64,000 bases of DNA, from the NCBI RefSeq assembly GCF_937770335.1, contig NZ_CALJHY010000002.1, forward strand, positions 426,629 to 490,628. Reading direction: 5' to 3'. Below the pieces are notes generated by a model. It ran no database searches. It worked only from the letters and a program-made list of their open reading frames with translations, and had not been told where the DNA came from. This document shows positions 18,864 through 27,961 of the stretch, one piece after another. Position 1 is the first letter of the stretch; the number at the start of each line of letters is the position of its first letter. The position numbers and the translations under genes are program-made. The DNA comes from an uncultured Glaciecola sp. Its GTDB lineage: Bacteria > Pseudomonadota > Gammaproteobacteria > Enterobacterales > Alteromonadaceae.

Positions 18864-20180
18864 ATGATTCAAAAGCACCAAAGTTTGTCTACGCTTTCCA
18901 ACCGATACCACTTTATCGATATTATCGAGCGGGTTGCAAGTTCACATCCGTATTTTTCGCTGATGCTCGTGGATGTGATGCGATTTTCAGATGTTTCTTC
19001 TGCTTTTGATCATAGAGCGGGTGATGAAATATTACTGCAAATTGTTAACCGTATTCATGTAATATTCGGTGAGGGTCTGATTTTAGGACGGGTCAGTGGT
19101 GATATTTTCGGCCTAGTATTTGAAGGTCGTCAAAGCCAATTGATAATGCAATCAAAATATCAACGTTTAGTAGAGCATTTTAAAACACCCCTCTACACGA
19201 ATGAGACAGCATTTATTGCTGATTTTAACGTTGGAATCGCAAGCCGTACCAATAAAAAAGTGACTGCAACAAAACTGATATCCCTGGCTGAGGCTGCGTT
19301 GAAACAGGCTAAAAACAATCAACATCAGAACTGTAGTTTTGTAAATGACAACCAATACTCGGTAACAGGTAGAGGTTTGGCGTTAAAAGCAGACTTAACC
19401 CGCGCAATGAAAAATGACGAGTTAGAATTGTATTTTCAACCGAAAGTAAACTTGTTGACGACTCAAATTATTGGCGCAGAATGTCTGCTCAGATGGAATC
19501 ATCCATTGGATGGTGTTTTATTTCCGGGCTCACTTATTGAGGCCGCAGAATCGTATAATATGATGAATGAACTTGGGCATTGGACAATATCAAATGCGTT
19601 AAGTAGGGTAGAGCAATTGAACAAAGCCGGAATTAATATATCGGTTTCTATTAATCTGTCACCAAGTCAATTGTATGATGTTAGTCTGCCAAAATTACTA
19701 TCCGATTTACTCCAACGTCATAAAATACAAGCAAAAACGATCGAGCTTGAACTAACAGAAGACGTTGCATTATCAAATTCTCTAATGGTGAAAAGACAAC
19801 TCGACGATATTCGTGCAATGGGTCTGAATGTCTCGATGGATGATTTCGGTAAAGGCTATTCAAACTTATCGTTTATTCGCGACTTAGATTTAAGTGCAAT
19901 CAAAATTGATAAAACATTTGTCATGGAGCTCGAACAAAATCCAGTCAATAAAGCAATCGTTGAAGCTACAAAGCTCATCTGTGATGCTAAAAAGTGTGAA
20001 GTAGTTGCCGAAGGTATTGAAACGGTTCAACAGCTAACTATTTTAAAAAAGTTAGGGATCCGCAGCGGTCAGGGTTTTTTATTTTCACCAGCAGTAAAGT
20101 TTGATTCATTTTTAAGGCTTTGCGAAACCGGAAATTTTGAACAGTTATTGGCAGATAAAATACGAACAACTGCGGGTTAA
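18864..20180 (+). CDS. GGDEF-EAL protein, degenerate cyclase with probable c-di-GMP phosphodiesterase
   Basis: 438 residues, no membrane segment. The N-terminal GGDEF domain (about 15-165) has lost its signature: the active loop reads RVSGDIFGLV instead of GGDEF. The EAL domain (about 185-425) starts with ECLLRWNHP (E206-C207-L208 in place of EAL). It keeps the residues needed for metal and catalysis: NLSPSQL, ELELTEDVAL, DDFGKGYSNLSFI, IKIDKTFV, VVAEGIET and GQGFLFSPA. So it probably cleaves c-di-GMP, with the dead GGDEF half as a possible GTP-sensing or scaffold module. No N-terminal sensor domain is present. Start ATG 18864 gives a GGDEF domain of normal length. Confidence 0.88.
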   Translation: MIQKHQSLSTLSNRYHFIDIIERVASSHPYFSLMLVDVMRFSDVSSAFDHRAGDEILLQIVNRIHVIFGEGLILGRVSGDIFGLVFEGRQSQLIMQSKYQRLVEHFKTPLYTNETAFIADFNVGIASRTNKKVTATKLISLAEAALKQAKNNQHQNCSFVNDNQYSVTGRGLALKADLTRAMKNDELELYFQPKVNLLTTQIIGAECLLRWNHPLDGVLFPGSLIEAAESYNMMNELGHWTISNALSRVEQLNKAGINISVSINLSPSQLYDVSLPKLLSDLLQRHKIQAKTIELELTEDVALSNSLMVKRQLDDIRAMGLNVSMDDFGKGYSNLSFIRDLDLSAIKIDKTFVMELEQNPVNKAIVEATKLICDAKKCEVVAEGIETVQQLTILKKLGIRSGQGFLFSPAVKFDSFLRLCETGNFEQLLADKIRTTAG

Positions 20181-20221
20181 TGTTATGCTTGTTGTGTGTT
20201 TAATTATTCTCAGTAAATGAT

Positions 20222-21244
20222 ATGTCAATGAATTCAATTAGCTTCTTAGAACGTTCAAGATTTTCACCTGAGACAATCCAAAATAATCAAAAAGTCCAAC
20301 TTAATAATGGCACAACAGTAAAGTTTTGTTGTCCAGGCATCATAACATTTGAACCTGCCTTGTTAAGTTCAGCTAAAACCATTCTGCTTTCATCAGGTGT
20401 TCATGGCAATGAGACTGCTCCAATTGAGATTTGTGATAAATTGGTGGAAGATTTATTACAAGAAAAAATACAATCTCAGCACAGAGTCATGTTCATATTT
20501 GGTAATTTGCCTGCAATGAATACAGGTGAGCGTTTTATTGAAGAAAACCTAAATAGATTATTCAATGATTCGCGGTCAACAGAAAACCAAGAGCAGGTGC
20601 GCGCACAAGAGATAAAACGTGAAGTACAACGTTTTTTCAATACTGACTTACACACTCCTTCATCTCATGCTGTCTCTACACGCATTCATTATGATTTACA
20701 TACAGCAATCAGAGAGTCAAAAAACGAAAAGTTTGCGGTTTATCCTTATCTGCACGGACACGAATATAATAAAGAACAGTTACAGTTTTTATCAGCATGT
20801 GCGGTCAATACCATTCTTCTCTCGCAATCACCAACGTCTACTTTTAGTTATTACACTTCGTTTAACTACTGTACTCACGGTTTCACTGTCGAACTGGGCA
20901 AAGTAAAGCCTTTTGGTGAAAACAGCATGACGAACTTTAGTCAGGTTATCGAGATGTTAGGACAGTTGATTACTCAACAAGAACTTATATTACCGCCGCT
21001 CAAAGAGTGCCCATTAGATATATTTGATGTTAAACAAGTAATTGACAAGCGAACTGCTGATTTTGCATTGCATTTTTCTGACAATATTCCAAACTTTACA
21101 GGCTTTCCAAAAGGTACGTTATTGGCGACAGATGGCGTTATTGAATATCGAACACTTGAAGATGGTGAAGCGATCGTTTTTCCAAATGCCAATGTGGCTT
21201 TAGGGCAACGAGCATTATTAACGGTGGTTCCTTGTGAAATTTGA
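20222..21244 (+). CDS. astE: Succinylglutamate desuccinylase
   Basis: 340 residues, M14-type zinc enzyme of the AstE/AspA group. Zinc ligands and catalytic region are visible: SSGVHGNETAPIEI (His and Glu), ENLNRLFNDSR, and YDLHTAIRESK (second His), followed by VELGKVKPFG. AstE releases succinate and glutamate from N-succinylglutamate, the last step of arginine succinyltransferase catabolism. The other ast genes are not in this window. The gene overlaps the HIT gene by 11 nt, so the two are co-transcribed. Confidence 0.88.
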   Translation: MSMNSISFLERSRFSPETIQNNQKVQLNNGTTVKFCCPGIITFEPALLSSAKTILLSSGVHGNETAPIEICDKLVEDLLQEKIQSQHRVMFIFGNLPAMNTGERFIEENLNRLFNDSRSTENQEQVRAQEIKREVQRFFNTDLHTPSSHAVSTRIHYDLHTAIRESKNEKFAVYPYLHGHEYNKEQLQFLSACAVNTILLSQSPTSTFSYYTSFNYCTHGFTVELGKVKPFGENSMTNFSQVIEMLGQLITQQELILPPLKECPLDIFDVKQVIDKRTADFALHFSDNIPNFTGFPKGTLLATDGVIEYRTLEDGEAIVFPNANVALGQRALLTVVPCEI

Positions 21245-21653
21245 GCTAGACCAACGGTTGCAGAACGACAGTTTCTTTGTGTATAAGTTACCGCTTTCTC
21301 AAGTGCGCTTGATAAATGACAGACAATTTATTTGGTGCGTATTAATTCCTGAAATTAATAACATAACAGAGATAATAGAGCTGAATGAAGCCCAACAGGC
21401 TGCGTTATGGCAAGAGTCAGCAATGCTAAGTAGAGCGTTACAAAAAGGGTTCTATCCGGATAAGCTAAACGTCGCAGCTATTGGTAATATCGTTTCTCAA
21501 TTACATGTGCATCATCTTTGTCGCTTTAAAGTTGATATCGCTTGGCCTGCTCCCGTCTGGGGGCGGCAGCCTATGGTTGGCTATGAAGAAAATAAACACG
21601 GCATGTTAAGTGAAAAAATTAGCAAACTATTAAAAGAGCAGCAGTCATTGTAG
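21234..21653 (+). CDS. HIT-family (histidine triad) protein
   Basis: 139 residues with the nucleotide-binding triad region QLHVHHLCRF and the following DIAWPAPVWG that marks a gammaproteobacterial HIT subfamily. HIT proteins bind or cleave nucleotide phosphoramidates and dinucleotides; the substrate here is unknown. GTG start at 21234 inside the end of astE, with GGTGG upstream, indicates translational coupling to astE. Confidence 0.85.
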   Translation: MKFELDQRLQNDSFFVYKLPLSQVRLINDRQFIWCVLIPEINNITEIIELNEAQQAALWQESAMLSRALQKGFYPDKLNVAAIGNIVSQLHVHHLCRFKVDIAWPAPVWGRQPMVGYEENKHGMLSEKISKLLKEQQSL

Positions 21654-21807
21654 GTATTTTGCATATAGTCTAGGCTCAGCACATCTGTCTTAAATGTACC
21701 TAAGTGCAAATTACTTAAGCGGAACTGTGATCAGCTAAAAATGAATTCACTACTAATGAAAGCAGATTCAAAGTAAAATAGATTCTGGAAAAAACAGATA
21801 TTTTCAT

Positions 21808-21975
21808 CTAAATTAAACCAGAACTATTCTCATCGTCATCGTTTTCTTTGGATTTTTGTGATTCTTCATATTCTTCAGAAAAATGAAACGGCTTAGCTTT
21901 AAGTAGAGCTGTGATCGTACCTATGATAAAAGCCAGTGCAATAACGATGATAGTAACGACAAGCCACGTGCTCAT
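21808..21975 (-). CDS. DUF2897-like small membrane protein
   Basis: 55 residues: one N-terminal membrane helix ([20 protein letters not shown]) and a charged tail ending KENDDDENSSGLI. The form fits DUF2897, a small protein found at this place behind dapE in marine gammaproteobacteria. Its ATG overlaps the stop of the M15 peptidase gene (ATGA), so it is translationally coupled and the last gene of the operon. Function unknown. Confidence 0.7.
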   Translation of the reverse strand: MSTWLVVTIIVIALAFIIGTITALLKAKPFHFSEEYEESQKSKENDDDENSSGLI

Positions 21976-22649
21976 TTAATCCCTCTATTTAATGTGTAAC
22001 GTTCAAACAATATGTTGAGGTGCGACAATACAGTATCTAAGCCTAAAATGTTTGATTCAATTAATTGTTTACGCAATAATTCAACTGAAAATGAGGTAAT
22101 GATTTGGCTCGCAATTGGCGAATAAGACAAATGCCAAGGCTCAACAGCAACGCCGCCAACATATTCTGCATAAGGTCGGTCGAAGCCAAATGTAGCCGTG
22201 TTATTTTGCAACCATTTAGCTAAATCCGCACATGGGCCATCACCTTCATATTCTCGAGAAACCAGTTCAAATGGAGTTTCACAAGCTTCAACTTTAGTTC
22301 GGTCAAATACATCGAAGTCTGTTCCCCAGTGATGCCGGCTTGTGCCAGGAAGAGCAGACCAAAGAAGAATGGCATGCATTTTTTGTATATCGCTTAGCGA
22401 AGCTGTATCAAGTACTTTATCATCGAGGGTATTGAGTTTTAGCTCGCCTTTCCATTTTCTATTCCAAATACTCGCTTGTTTTGAAAAACTACGGTAGCTG
22501 CTAACAAGTTGCAGGTCATGACCTTCCAGTTTGGCGGCTTGCTGCATTTGCGCAAAGGCATCGCTAACAAGTGGTTGTAATTGGTGTTTATCGTCAATGT
22601 AGACGACATGTTCATCATTCAACCCAAGTAATTGTTGTGCTGAAATCAT
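21972..22649 (-). CDS. M15-family D-alanyl-D-alanine carboxypeptidase
   Basis: 225 residues with the M15B (VanY-type) zinc motifs [13 protein letters not shown] (SxHxxGxAxD form) and EPWHLSYSP, plus [19 protein letters not shown]. These enzymes trim the terminal D-Ala from peptidoglycan peptides. No signal peptide is obvious, so the site of action is unclear. It overlaps dapE by 4 nt (ATGA) and the DUF2897-like gene by 4 nt, forming a tightly coupled operon in which DapE supplies diaminopimelate for the same peptide. Confidence 0.87.
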   Translation of the reverse strand: MISAQQLLGLNDEHVVYIDDKHQLQPLVSDAFAQMQQAAKLEGHDLQLVSSYRSFSKQASIWNRKWKGELKLNTLDDKVLDTASLSDIQKMHAILLWSALPGTSRHHWGTDFDVFDRTKVEACETPFELVSREYEGDGPCADLAKWLQNNTATFGFDRPYAEYVGGVAVEPWHLSYSPIASQIITSFSVELLRKQLIESNILGLDTVLSHLNILFERYTLNRGIK

Positions 22650-23773
22650 GCTAACACACGCACTAATGTTGCGTAATAGATGTCTTCCAAGGTTTTTATG
22701 TTTTCAATACTAACGCGTTCATCTAATTTGTGAATAGTTGCATTTTCAGGACCTAATTCAATAACTTGTGCCCCCGTTGGTGCAATAAAACGCCCATCTG
22801 AAGTGCCTCCAGCGGTGGATAACTCAGTGTCTATGCCTGTTACATCCTTGATGCTTTCGATAACAGCGTCAACTAATGCTCCTCTATCAGTTAAGAAAGG
22901 TTGTCCGTTAAACGTCCATTTAATTTCATACTCGATATTGTGCTTCGCCAGCAACGCAACAACTCTATCAATCAATTGTTGATCGGTGACTTCTGTCGAA
23001 AAGCGGAAGTTAAAGCAAACCTCAACTGTTCCTGGCACTACATTGCCTGCGCCAGTCCCTGCGTGAATATTTGATACTTGAAAACTGGTTGGTGGGAAAA
23101 AATCGTTACCGTGATCCCAAGTTGTCGAAGCTAGTTCGGTCAATACAGGTGCAATGGCATGTATTGGATTTTTTACTAAATGAGGGTAGGCGACGTGTCC
23201 CTGTATCCCTTTCACCACCAGATCGCCAGTTAATGAGCCTCGTCGACCATTCTTAATTACATCACCGGTTTTCACTGTGCTTGAAGGCTCACCAACAATA
23301 CAGTAATCGATTTTTTCATTTCTCGCTTCCAATGTGTCAATGACTCGTGTTGTGCCATTAATGAAAGGACCTTCTTCATCACTGGTAATGAGATATGCAA
23401 TAGAGCCCTTGTGGTCTGGGTGGTCATTTACAAAGCGTTCGGTAGCACAAAGCATTGCTGCTAAGCTACCTTTCATATCGGCGGTGCCTCGACCATAAAT
23501 ATAACCTTCATCTATGGTTGGCTCAAATGGAGGATATTTCCACTTTTCGGCGGGCCCAGTAGGCACAACATCAGTATGCCCAGCAAAACAAAAAACTGGT
23601 TTATCTGTTCCCTTTCGAGACCACATATTCGTCGTATCTTCGAAAACCATAGATTCATTTTTGAAACCTAGCGGAGATAAAATAGCGTCCATATAATTTT
23701 GGCAGCCTTGATCTTCAGGTGTTACTGATTGGCGTGACACTAAGTCAAAGGTTGTTTTAATGACATCACGCAT
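22646..23773 (-). CDS. dapE: Succinyl-diaminopimelate desuccinylase
   Basis: 375 residues, standard length. M20 zinc peptidase with [49 protein letters not shown] and [16 protein letters not shown]. It hydrolyses N-succinyl-LL-2,6-diaminopimelate in lysine and peptidoglycan biosynthesis. It follows the arsC-like gene with a 1-nt overlap, the same pair as yffB-dapE in E. coli. Confidence 0.96.
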   Translation of the reverse strand: MRDVIKTTFDLVSRQSVTPEDQGCQNYMDAILSPLGFKNESMVFEDTTNMWSRKGTDKPVFCFAGHTDVVPTGPAEKWKYPPFEPTIDEGYIYGRGTADMKGSLAAMLCATERFVNDHPDHKGSIAYLITSDEEGPFINGTTRVIDTLEARNEKIDYCIVGEPSSTVKTGDVIKNGRRGSLTGDLVVKGIQGHVAYPHLVKNPIHAIAPVLTELASTTWDHGNDFFPPTSFQVSNIHAGTGAGNVVPGTVEVCFNFRFSTEVTDQQLIDRVVALLAKHNIEYEIKWTFNGQPFLTDRGALVDAVIESIKDVTGIDTELSTAGGTSDGRFIAPTGAQVIELGPENATIHKLDERVSIENIKTLEDIYYATLVRVLA

Positions 23774-24117
23774 TATGCAAACACCTTGCTGTAATTATCG
23801 GCATTAAAGCCAACATAATAGCTTCCATTGTTAAGTAAGATAGGGCGTTTTATCATCGCTGGAAATTCAAGCATAAGCGCTAATGCTGTTTCCTTATTAA
23901 TTTCGTTTTTTTGTTCATCGGGCAAATTTCTAAATGTGGTTCCGCGTTTATTCAACATACTTTCCCAACCTAGTTTCGATTCAGTGTTAGTTAACCACTC
24001 TGTATCCAGCCCATCTTTTCTATAATCATGAAATTGATAATTTACTTGATTCGATTCAAGCCACTTTTTTGCTTTCTTTAGCGTATCGCAATTAGGTATG
24101 CCATATAGCGTAGTCAC
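23773..24117 (-). CDS. ArsC/Spx-family thioredoxin-fold protein (YffB-like)
   Basis: 114 residues: [20 protein letters not shown] with a single N-terminal Cys (CDT), [27 protein letters not shown] and VGFNADNY, the pattern of the YffB branch of the ArsC family. Real arsenate reductase activity is not expected for this branch; it is usually listed as a glutathione-dependent reductase of unknown substrate. First gene of the dapE operon. Confidence 0.88.
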   Translation of the reverse strand: MTTLYGIPNCDTLKKAKKWLESNQVNYQFHDYRKDGLDTEWLTNTESKLGWESMLNKRGTTFRNLPDEQKNEINKETALALMLEFPAMIKRPILLNNGSYYVGFNADNYSKVFA

Positions 24118-24166
24118 TTTTGTGTATCCTTTTTAATCTGTTTATTATCAATACTCAGAATATTGT

Positions 24167-24550
24167 TTATTGTATTACTTCATATCGCGCTTTCTTTAGC
24201 GCTGCGACCGCTTTTGCTAATGAGTCCGATTTCACTAAAAAATAGTCTGTTTCGAATGTCGATACGACAAAAATACTAATTTTAGCTGCGGCGAGAATAG
24301 CACTAATTTCAGCCATTATGCCGACCATTGATAAATTGAGTGGGCCGAGTACTTCAAGTACTCTCCAATCATAATCCGATTCGAGCGCTTCAATAGCAAT
24401 CTCCTGTTTTACCACAAGTGATAATTCATCATGTGTTTTACCGATAAAGTAAAAGTCGCTACTCAGCACGGATGCTGGTATTGACTGCTCTTCACTCATA
24501 GAATGTATGGTAAAGGTGGAGTCAAGAACTGAAAGTGTTTGTTTTGCCAA
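24167..24550 (-). CDS. ACT-domain protein (CASTOR-type ACT)
   Basis: 127 residues with LGPLNLSMVGIMAEISAIL followed by AAAKISIFVVSTFETDYFLV, the ACT fold with an Asp/Thr ligand loop as in CASTOR-like ACT proteins. The role is probably amino-acid sensing, partner unknown. It lies 49 bp upstream of the arsC-like gene on the same strand and may be co-transcribed. Confidence 0.8.
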   Translation of the reverse strand: MAKQTLSVLDSTFTIHSMSEEQSIPASVLSSDFYFIGKTHDELSLVVKQEIAIEALESDYDWRVLEVLGPLNLSMVGIMAEISAILAAAKISIFVVSTFETDYFLVKSDSLAKAVAALKKARYEVIQ

Positions 24551-24769
24551 TGTTATTCCTTCTTATCCACGGAACTTGTGGATAACCTTGTGTGTGACTT
24601 ATGCCTAAGTGTATAACGCCATGTTTTAAATAGTAAATATTAATTGGCTATATTACGTGCACTTAGTTTATTAATCTTTAAAAATAGCCTTGGAGCTCTT
24701 TATTTACGGTTAGTTTTAACGCAAACTATGGGCTTTATTCGCACAAACTGAAAAAACAATCAGGGATAC

Positions 24770-25840
24770 ATGTCTTTACTCAATATTTATGCTGGTAGCG
24801 TTGCACGCAAACGAATTCAAGAAGAGGGCTTTCATGCTGGTTTATTCGGTGGTTTTCTAGGTGCTTCTGGTGGGCCAAAGTGGTTCGTACTTGCTGGCTT
24901 AGATAAAGTTATTTTTCCTGAATTCCTCGATGCGAGTAATATGTCAATTGATATTATGGGAAGCTCCGCTGGTGCATTTCGTGCTGCTTGTCTTGGCCAA
25001 GATAACACGGCCAAGGCGATCGAGCGTTTAGCAACAAGTTATGCTAAAACCGTTTATTCTGCTAAACCTGACGCCAAAGAGATTACACAAAAAGGATATA
25101 ATTTACTGCATACAATGTTGGGCAAAAACGGTGTTGCTGAAGCACTGTGCTCAAATAAAAAGAACGTACACTTTTTTGTTCAGCATTGTCATGGTCTCGT
25201 TGGTTCGGATAAAAAATTGTCTCAGATATTAGGTTTGTCGGTTGCTGCCGCTAAAAACATGATTAAAAGAAAATCAATATCGAGTCAGTTTTCGCGAGCT
25301 GTTTTTTCTGCAAAACCCAAGAACGACTTGTTTACCGATCCTTATGACTTTCCAACAGACTATTATACTCTTGATAATGAGAACTTTGTGCCTGCATTAA
25401 TGGCATCCGGTTCAATACCTATTGTATTGGAGGGCATCAAGAATATCCCAAATGCAAAACCTGGGGTTTATAGGGATGGCGGTATCATAGACTATCATTT
25501 TGACCTTGCTTTTAAACAGTCTGAACTGGTGCTGTATCCGCATTTCTACGATACACCCACACCAGGGTGGTTTGATAAAAATGTACCGAGCAGACAGTGT
25601 CATGAGAGCAGTTATGAAAATGTCGTGATGTTGGTGCCTAGCCAAGAGTTTGTTGCCAATTTACCTTACTCTAAAATTCCAGATAGAAAAGATTTTGAAG
25701 ATATGCCTGCGGAGCAAAGAATTAAGTACTGGCTTGAGACCATAAAGCAATCTGAGCGCCTTGCTGAAGCATTCTTAGCATATTTAAAATCTGATAATAT
25801 ATTGGCACACATTAAACCGATAAACTTGCAACGCAAGTGA
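24770..25840 (+). CDS. Patatin-like phospholipase
   Basis: 356 residues. Patatin Ser-Asp dyad is visible: glycine-rich oxyanion stretch GASGGPKWFVLAGLD, nucleophile elbow MGSSAGAFRAAC (Ser66, GxSxG), and the aspartate in YRDGGIIDYHFDL (DGG). No signal peptide, so cytosolic or membrane-associated. The family hydrolyses acyl esters of phospholipids. Monocistronic, divergent from the ACT gene. Confidence 0.88.
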   Translation: MSLLNIYAGSVARKRIQEEGFHAGLFGGFLGASGGPKWFVLAGLDKVIFPEFLDASNMSIDIMGSSAGAFRAACLGQDNTAKAIERLATSYAKTVYSAKPDAKEITQKGYNLLHTMLGKNGVAEALCSNKKNVHFFVQHCHGLVGSDKKLSQILGLSVAAAKNMIKRKSISSQFSRAVFSAKPKNDLFTDPYDFPTDYYTLDNENFVPALMASGSIPIVLEGIKNIPNAKPGVYRDGGIIDYHFDLAFKQSELVLYPHFYDTPTPGWFDKNVPSRQCHESSYENVVMLVPSQEFVANLPYSKIPDRKDFEDMPAEQRIKYWLETIKQSERLAEAFLAYLKSDNILAHIKPINLQRK

Positions 25841-25987
25841 TTATGCTGTTTGGAAAGTAGGATTGCCACTTTTCAAAAAAACGATGTGGTTTATCAGTAA
25901 AACAGTGGTTAGTTTGCATGTAACTAGCGGAATAGTGTTGGTGATTAAACGTGTTTTTTATAAATATAAAATAGTTTGAGAAAGCAC

Positions 25988-26016
25988 TTGCCAATTTTTA
26001 TATGGATCGTTATGAT
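25988..26016 (+). promoter_or_regulatory. Promoter of tRNA-Val
   Basis: TTGCCA (25988-25993), 17-nt spacer, TATGAT (26011-26016), then a GC-rich stretch ACGCGCCGC before the tRNA. This is the arrangement usual for stringently controlled stable-RNA promoters. Confidence 0.6.
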
Positions 26017-26035
26017 ACGCGCCGCTTAAAGCATT

Positions 26036-26112
<77 letters not shown>

Positions 26113-26121
26113 ATTCTAAAG

Positions 26122-26150
26122 GACTGCAAGGTTATTGCGGTCTTTTTTTT
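26122..26150 (+). terminator. Terminator of tRNA-Val
   Basis: Stem GACTGCAA/TTGCGGTC (26122-26129 with 26135-26142, one G-U pair), loop GGTTA, then eight T. Confidence 0.85.
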
Positions 26151-26426
26151 ACTTTTTTCCCCCCTCGTGTGACCACTATGTGACCATAAAAACAATATAC
26201 GCAAACATCGTGCAAACTATCCCTCTGTTCCTGTTCGCTATTAAAGTTATTTTTCTTGATGATATTAAAGGCGCGCTTTTAAATAGTATAGTTGTTGGGT
26301 CGTAGGTTTTGCATTGATTTATACCTGTATAAAAATCCGACATGTTAGTGTCAGGTTATTTTACACTTTTTGTTTCTTAAGATTTCACTTGTATTCATAT
26401 TATTGATATTTATAGATAAAAATAAA

Positions 26427-26442
26427 TGGCATAATTAATGCT
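26427..26442 (+). promoter_or_regulatory. Candidate sigma-54 (-24/-12) promoter for the PEP-CTERM gene
   Basis: TGGCATAATTAATGCT: GG and GC separated by exactly 10 nt, matching the conserved core of RpoN promoters (TGGCACG-N4-TTGCW). It lies 85 bp before the ATG at 26527. An imperfect palindrome GACATGTTAGTGTC at 26339-26352, about 75 bp upstream, could be an activator site. The rest of 26151-26526 shows no ORF or other structure. Confidence 0.45.
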
Positions 26443-26526
26443 GTTAAAAATTAAGAAATAAAATACCGTAAATAAAAATCACAAAATCCTGATTATTCAG
26501 GCGATGTTTACACACTAGGAAGTATT

Positions 26527-27117
26527 ATGAAATTTAAGATGTTAAAAGCGGTTTTTTTAGGGTTAGTTTTGACTGTGAGTGGTTTGGCTAATGCGGCTTT
26601 TATTACAAGTACGCTATACAGCGAAGACGATCTAACTACTGTTAACGGCGACCGTGAATTCCTTGACGTCTCAACGACTGTCGGAATGTCTATTTCTAAC
26701 GCAATCGCAAATTATACTAATGACGGTTTCCGTTTGGCAAATTATGACGATATTATAATTCTATTTTCTGCTTTTGGTATCGATGCAAGTGGTTGGAATG
26801 GCACTGAGAACTTTTTTAGACTTACCGCTGCGTCCGCTCAGGTGGAATTATTTTCCCAGACTCTAGGCATTACTACGATTACGCCCCGTAATTTTAGCCT
26901 GGGATTTTTTCAGTATATAGGTAATCAGACGTCTAGCGAACCATTTAGTTATTGGTGTGTCGGCTGCAGATATACATTTTTAAATGATTGGAGATTAGAC
27001 CAAATTCCTGCTATCGGAGTTACTCTAGTTCGAGACGTAGAAGTCCCAGAACCATCAACATTGGCCATCCTCGTATTTGGCCTAGTTGTTCTAGGCGCGC
27101 GTCGCTTGAAAAAATAA
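26527..27117 (+). CDS. PEP-CTERM sorting-domain exported protein
   Basis: 196 residues: Sec signal peptide (MKFKMLKAVFLGLVLTVSG, cleavage likely after ANA) and the C-terminal sorting signal VPEPSTLAILVFGLVVLGA followed by RRLKK, the tripartite Pro-Glu-Pro, hydrophobic helix and basic tail recognised by exosortase/EpsH systems. The middle part has no known domain; it contains FSYWCVGCRYTF with two closely spaced Cys. It is probably processed and surface-attached or released to the biofilm matrix. Exosortase and its regulators must lie elsewhere. Promoter candidate of sigma-54 type upstream, terminator 17 nt downstream. Confidence 0.85.
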   Translation: MKFKMLKAVFLGLVLTVSGLANAAFITSTLYSEDDLTTVNGDREFLDVSTTVGMSISNAIANYTNDGFRLANYDDIIILFSAFGIDASGWNGTENFFRLTAASAQVELFSQTLGITTITPRNFSLGFFQYIGNQTSSEPFSYWCVGCRYTFLNDWRLDQIPAIGVTLVRDVEVPEPSTLAILVFGLVVLGARRLKK

Positions 27118-27133
27118 GCTCAAATATTTTAAT

Positions 27134-27164
27134 AAAGCATCTTCCATTCGGTAGGTGCTTTTTT
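27134..27164 (+). terminator. Terminator after the PEP-CTERM gene
   Basis: AAGCATCTTCC pairs with GGTAGGTGCTT with small imperfections, loop ATTC, followed by six T (27159-27164). Confidence 0.75.
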
Positions 27165-27356
27165 ATGTCTATTATTAAGTAGGATTGCCATCCTTGTTAT
27201 TGCTTTCGCGCAAATTATTAAGTTACCTATACATTTTAAATCTAAAAAAATGCCCACGGCAATCTGCAGTTTGCCGCAGGCTGACAGTGTTTTCTGGAAA
27301 GAACTCACGTTCTGTCAAAACTCCCGCCATACTTATTACCCGTTAAGATACCCGCT

Positions 27357-27707
27357 ATGGCTAAGGAAGATTACCCAGCTTTTACACTGGACTAACTTTA
27401 TAGAGTATTTACCAGACAAGCATGGAACCAACTAAACAAAACGTTTCAATACATTACTGGCAATGCCAGCCTCAAAGTCGAGCGTGATGAGTTTGATTCA
27501 AGCCTAAGGATTCTTCAACCACCTGTCTCCAGTTCTGGTGTCTCGGATGATTGGCATACATTAGGTTTTGAGTGGAATGAAAAAACATCTGAAATCATTT
27601 ATTTAACTGTTGGTGCTATGGGCATAATCAATATTCCTGATGCACAATTTAATGTAGACGGGGAGATTATCGATTCACTTGAAGAGGCTAGTGGGTTTAC
27701 CAGTTAA
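27357..27707 (+). pseudogene. Interrupted ORF, hypothetical
   Basis: ATG 27357 opens MAKEDYPAFTLD, then TAA at 27393-27395, and the same frame continues for about 103 further codons (LYRVFTRQAWNQLNKTFQ ... DDWHTLGFEWNEKTSEIIYL ... NIPDAQFNVDG) to TAA at 27705. The amino-acid composition after the stop looks coding and no other start with a ribosome-binding site is seen. No family recognised. Possibly a decayed accessory gene, or a single base error. Frames in 27165-27356 show nothing convincing apart from a short inverted repeat CGGCAA/TTGCCG near 27255. Confidence 0.4.
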
Positions 27708-27961
27708 GGAGATTGGTCAACGAGACGTTTTTATCTATCTAGTGTAGGCGCTATCGATTATTGGTGTGATTTTATAGGATAGGGGGTGCGAAAATTCAGA
27801 TTGCTTTGTTTAAGTAGTCAAACTGAGCATAAAATAAATAAAGATGTATACAATAATTTTTGTTATCGTGGCGACAAGGTATAGATATAGTTGCTTTTAA
27901 CTATATAATTCACACAATATTAGCGGCGCTTCGAGATGCTGCCACATCAGGAAAGTTTTTT

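Noticed and set aside
27393..27395. Programmed stop-codon readthrough or selenocysteine
   Set aside because: The stop is TAA, not TGA, and there is no downstream SECIS-like hairpin or recognisable recoding context.
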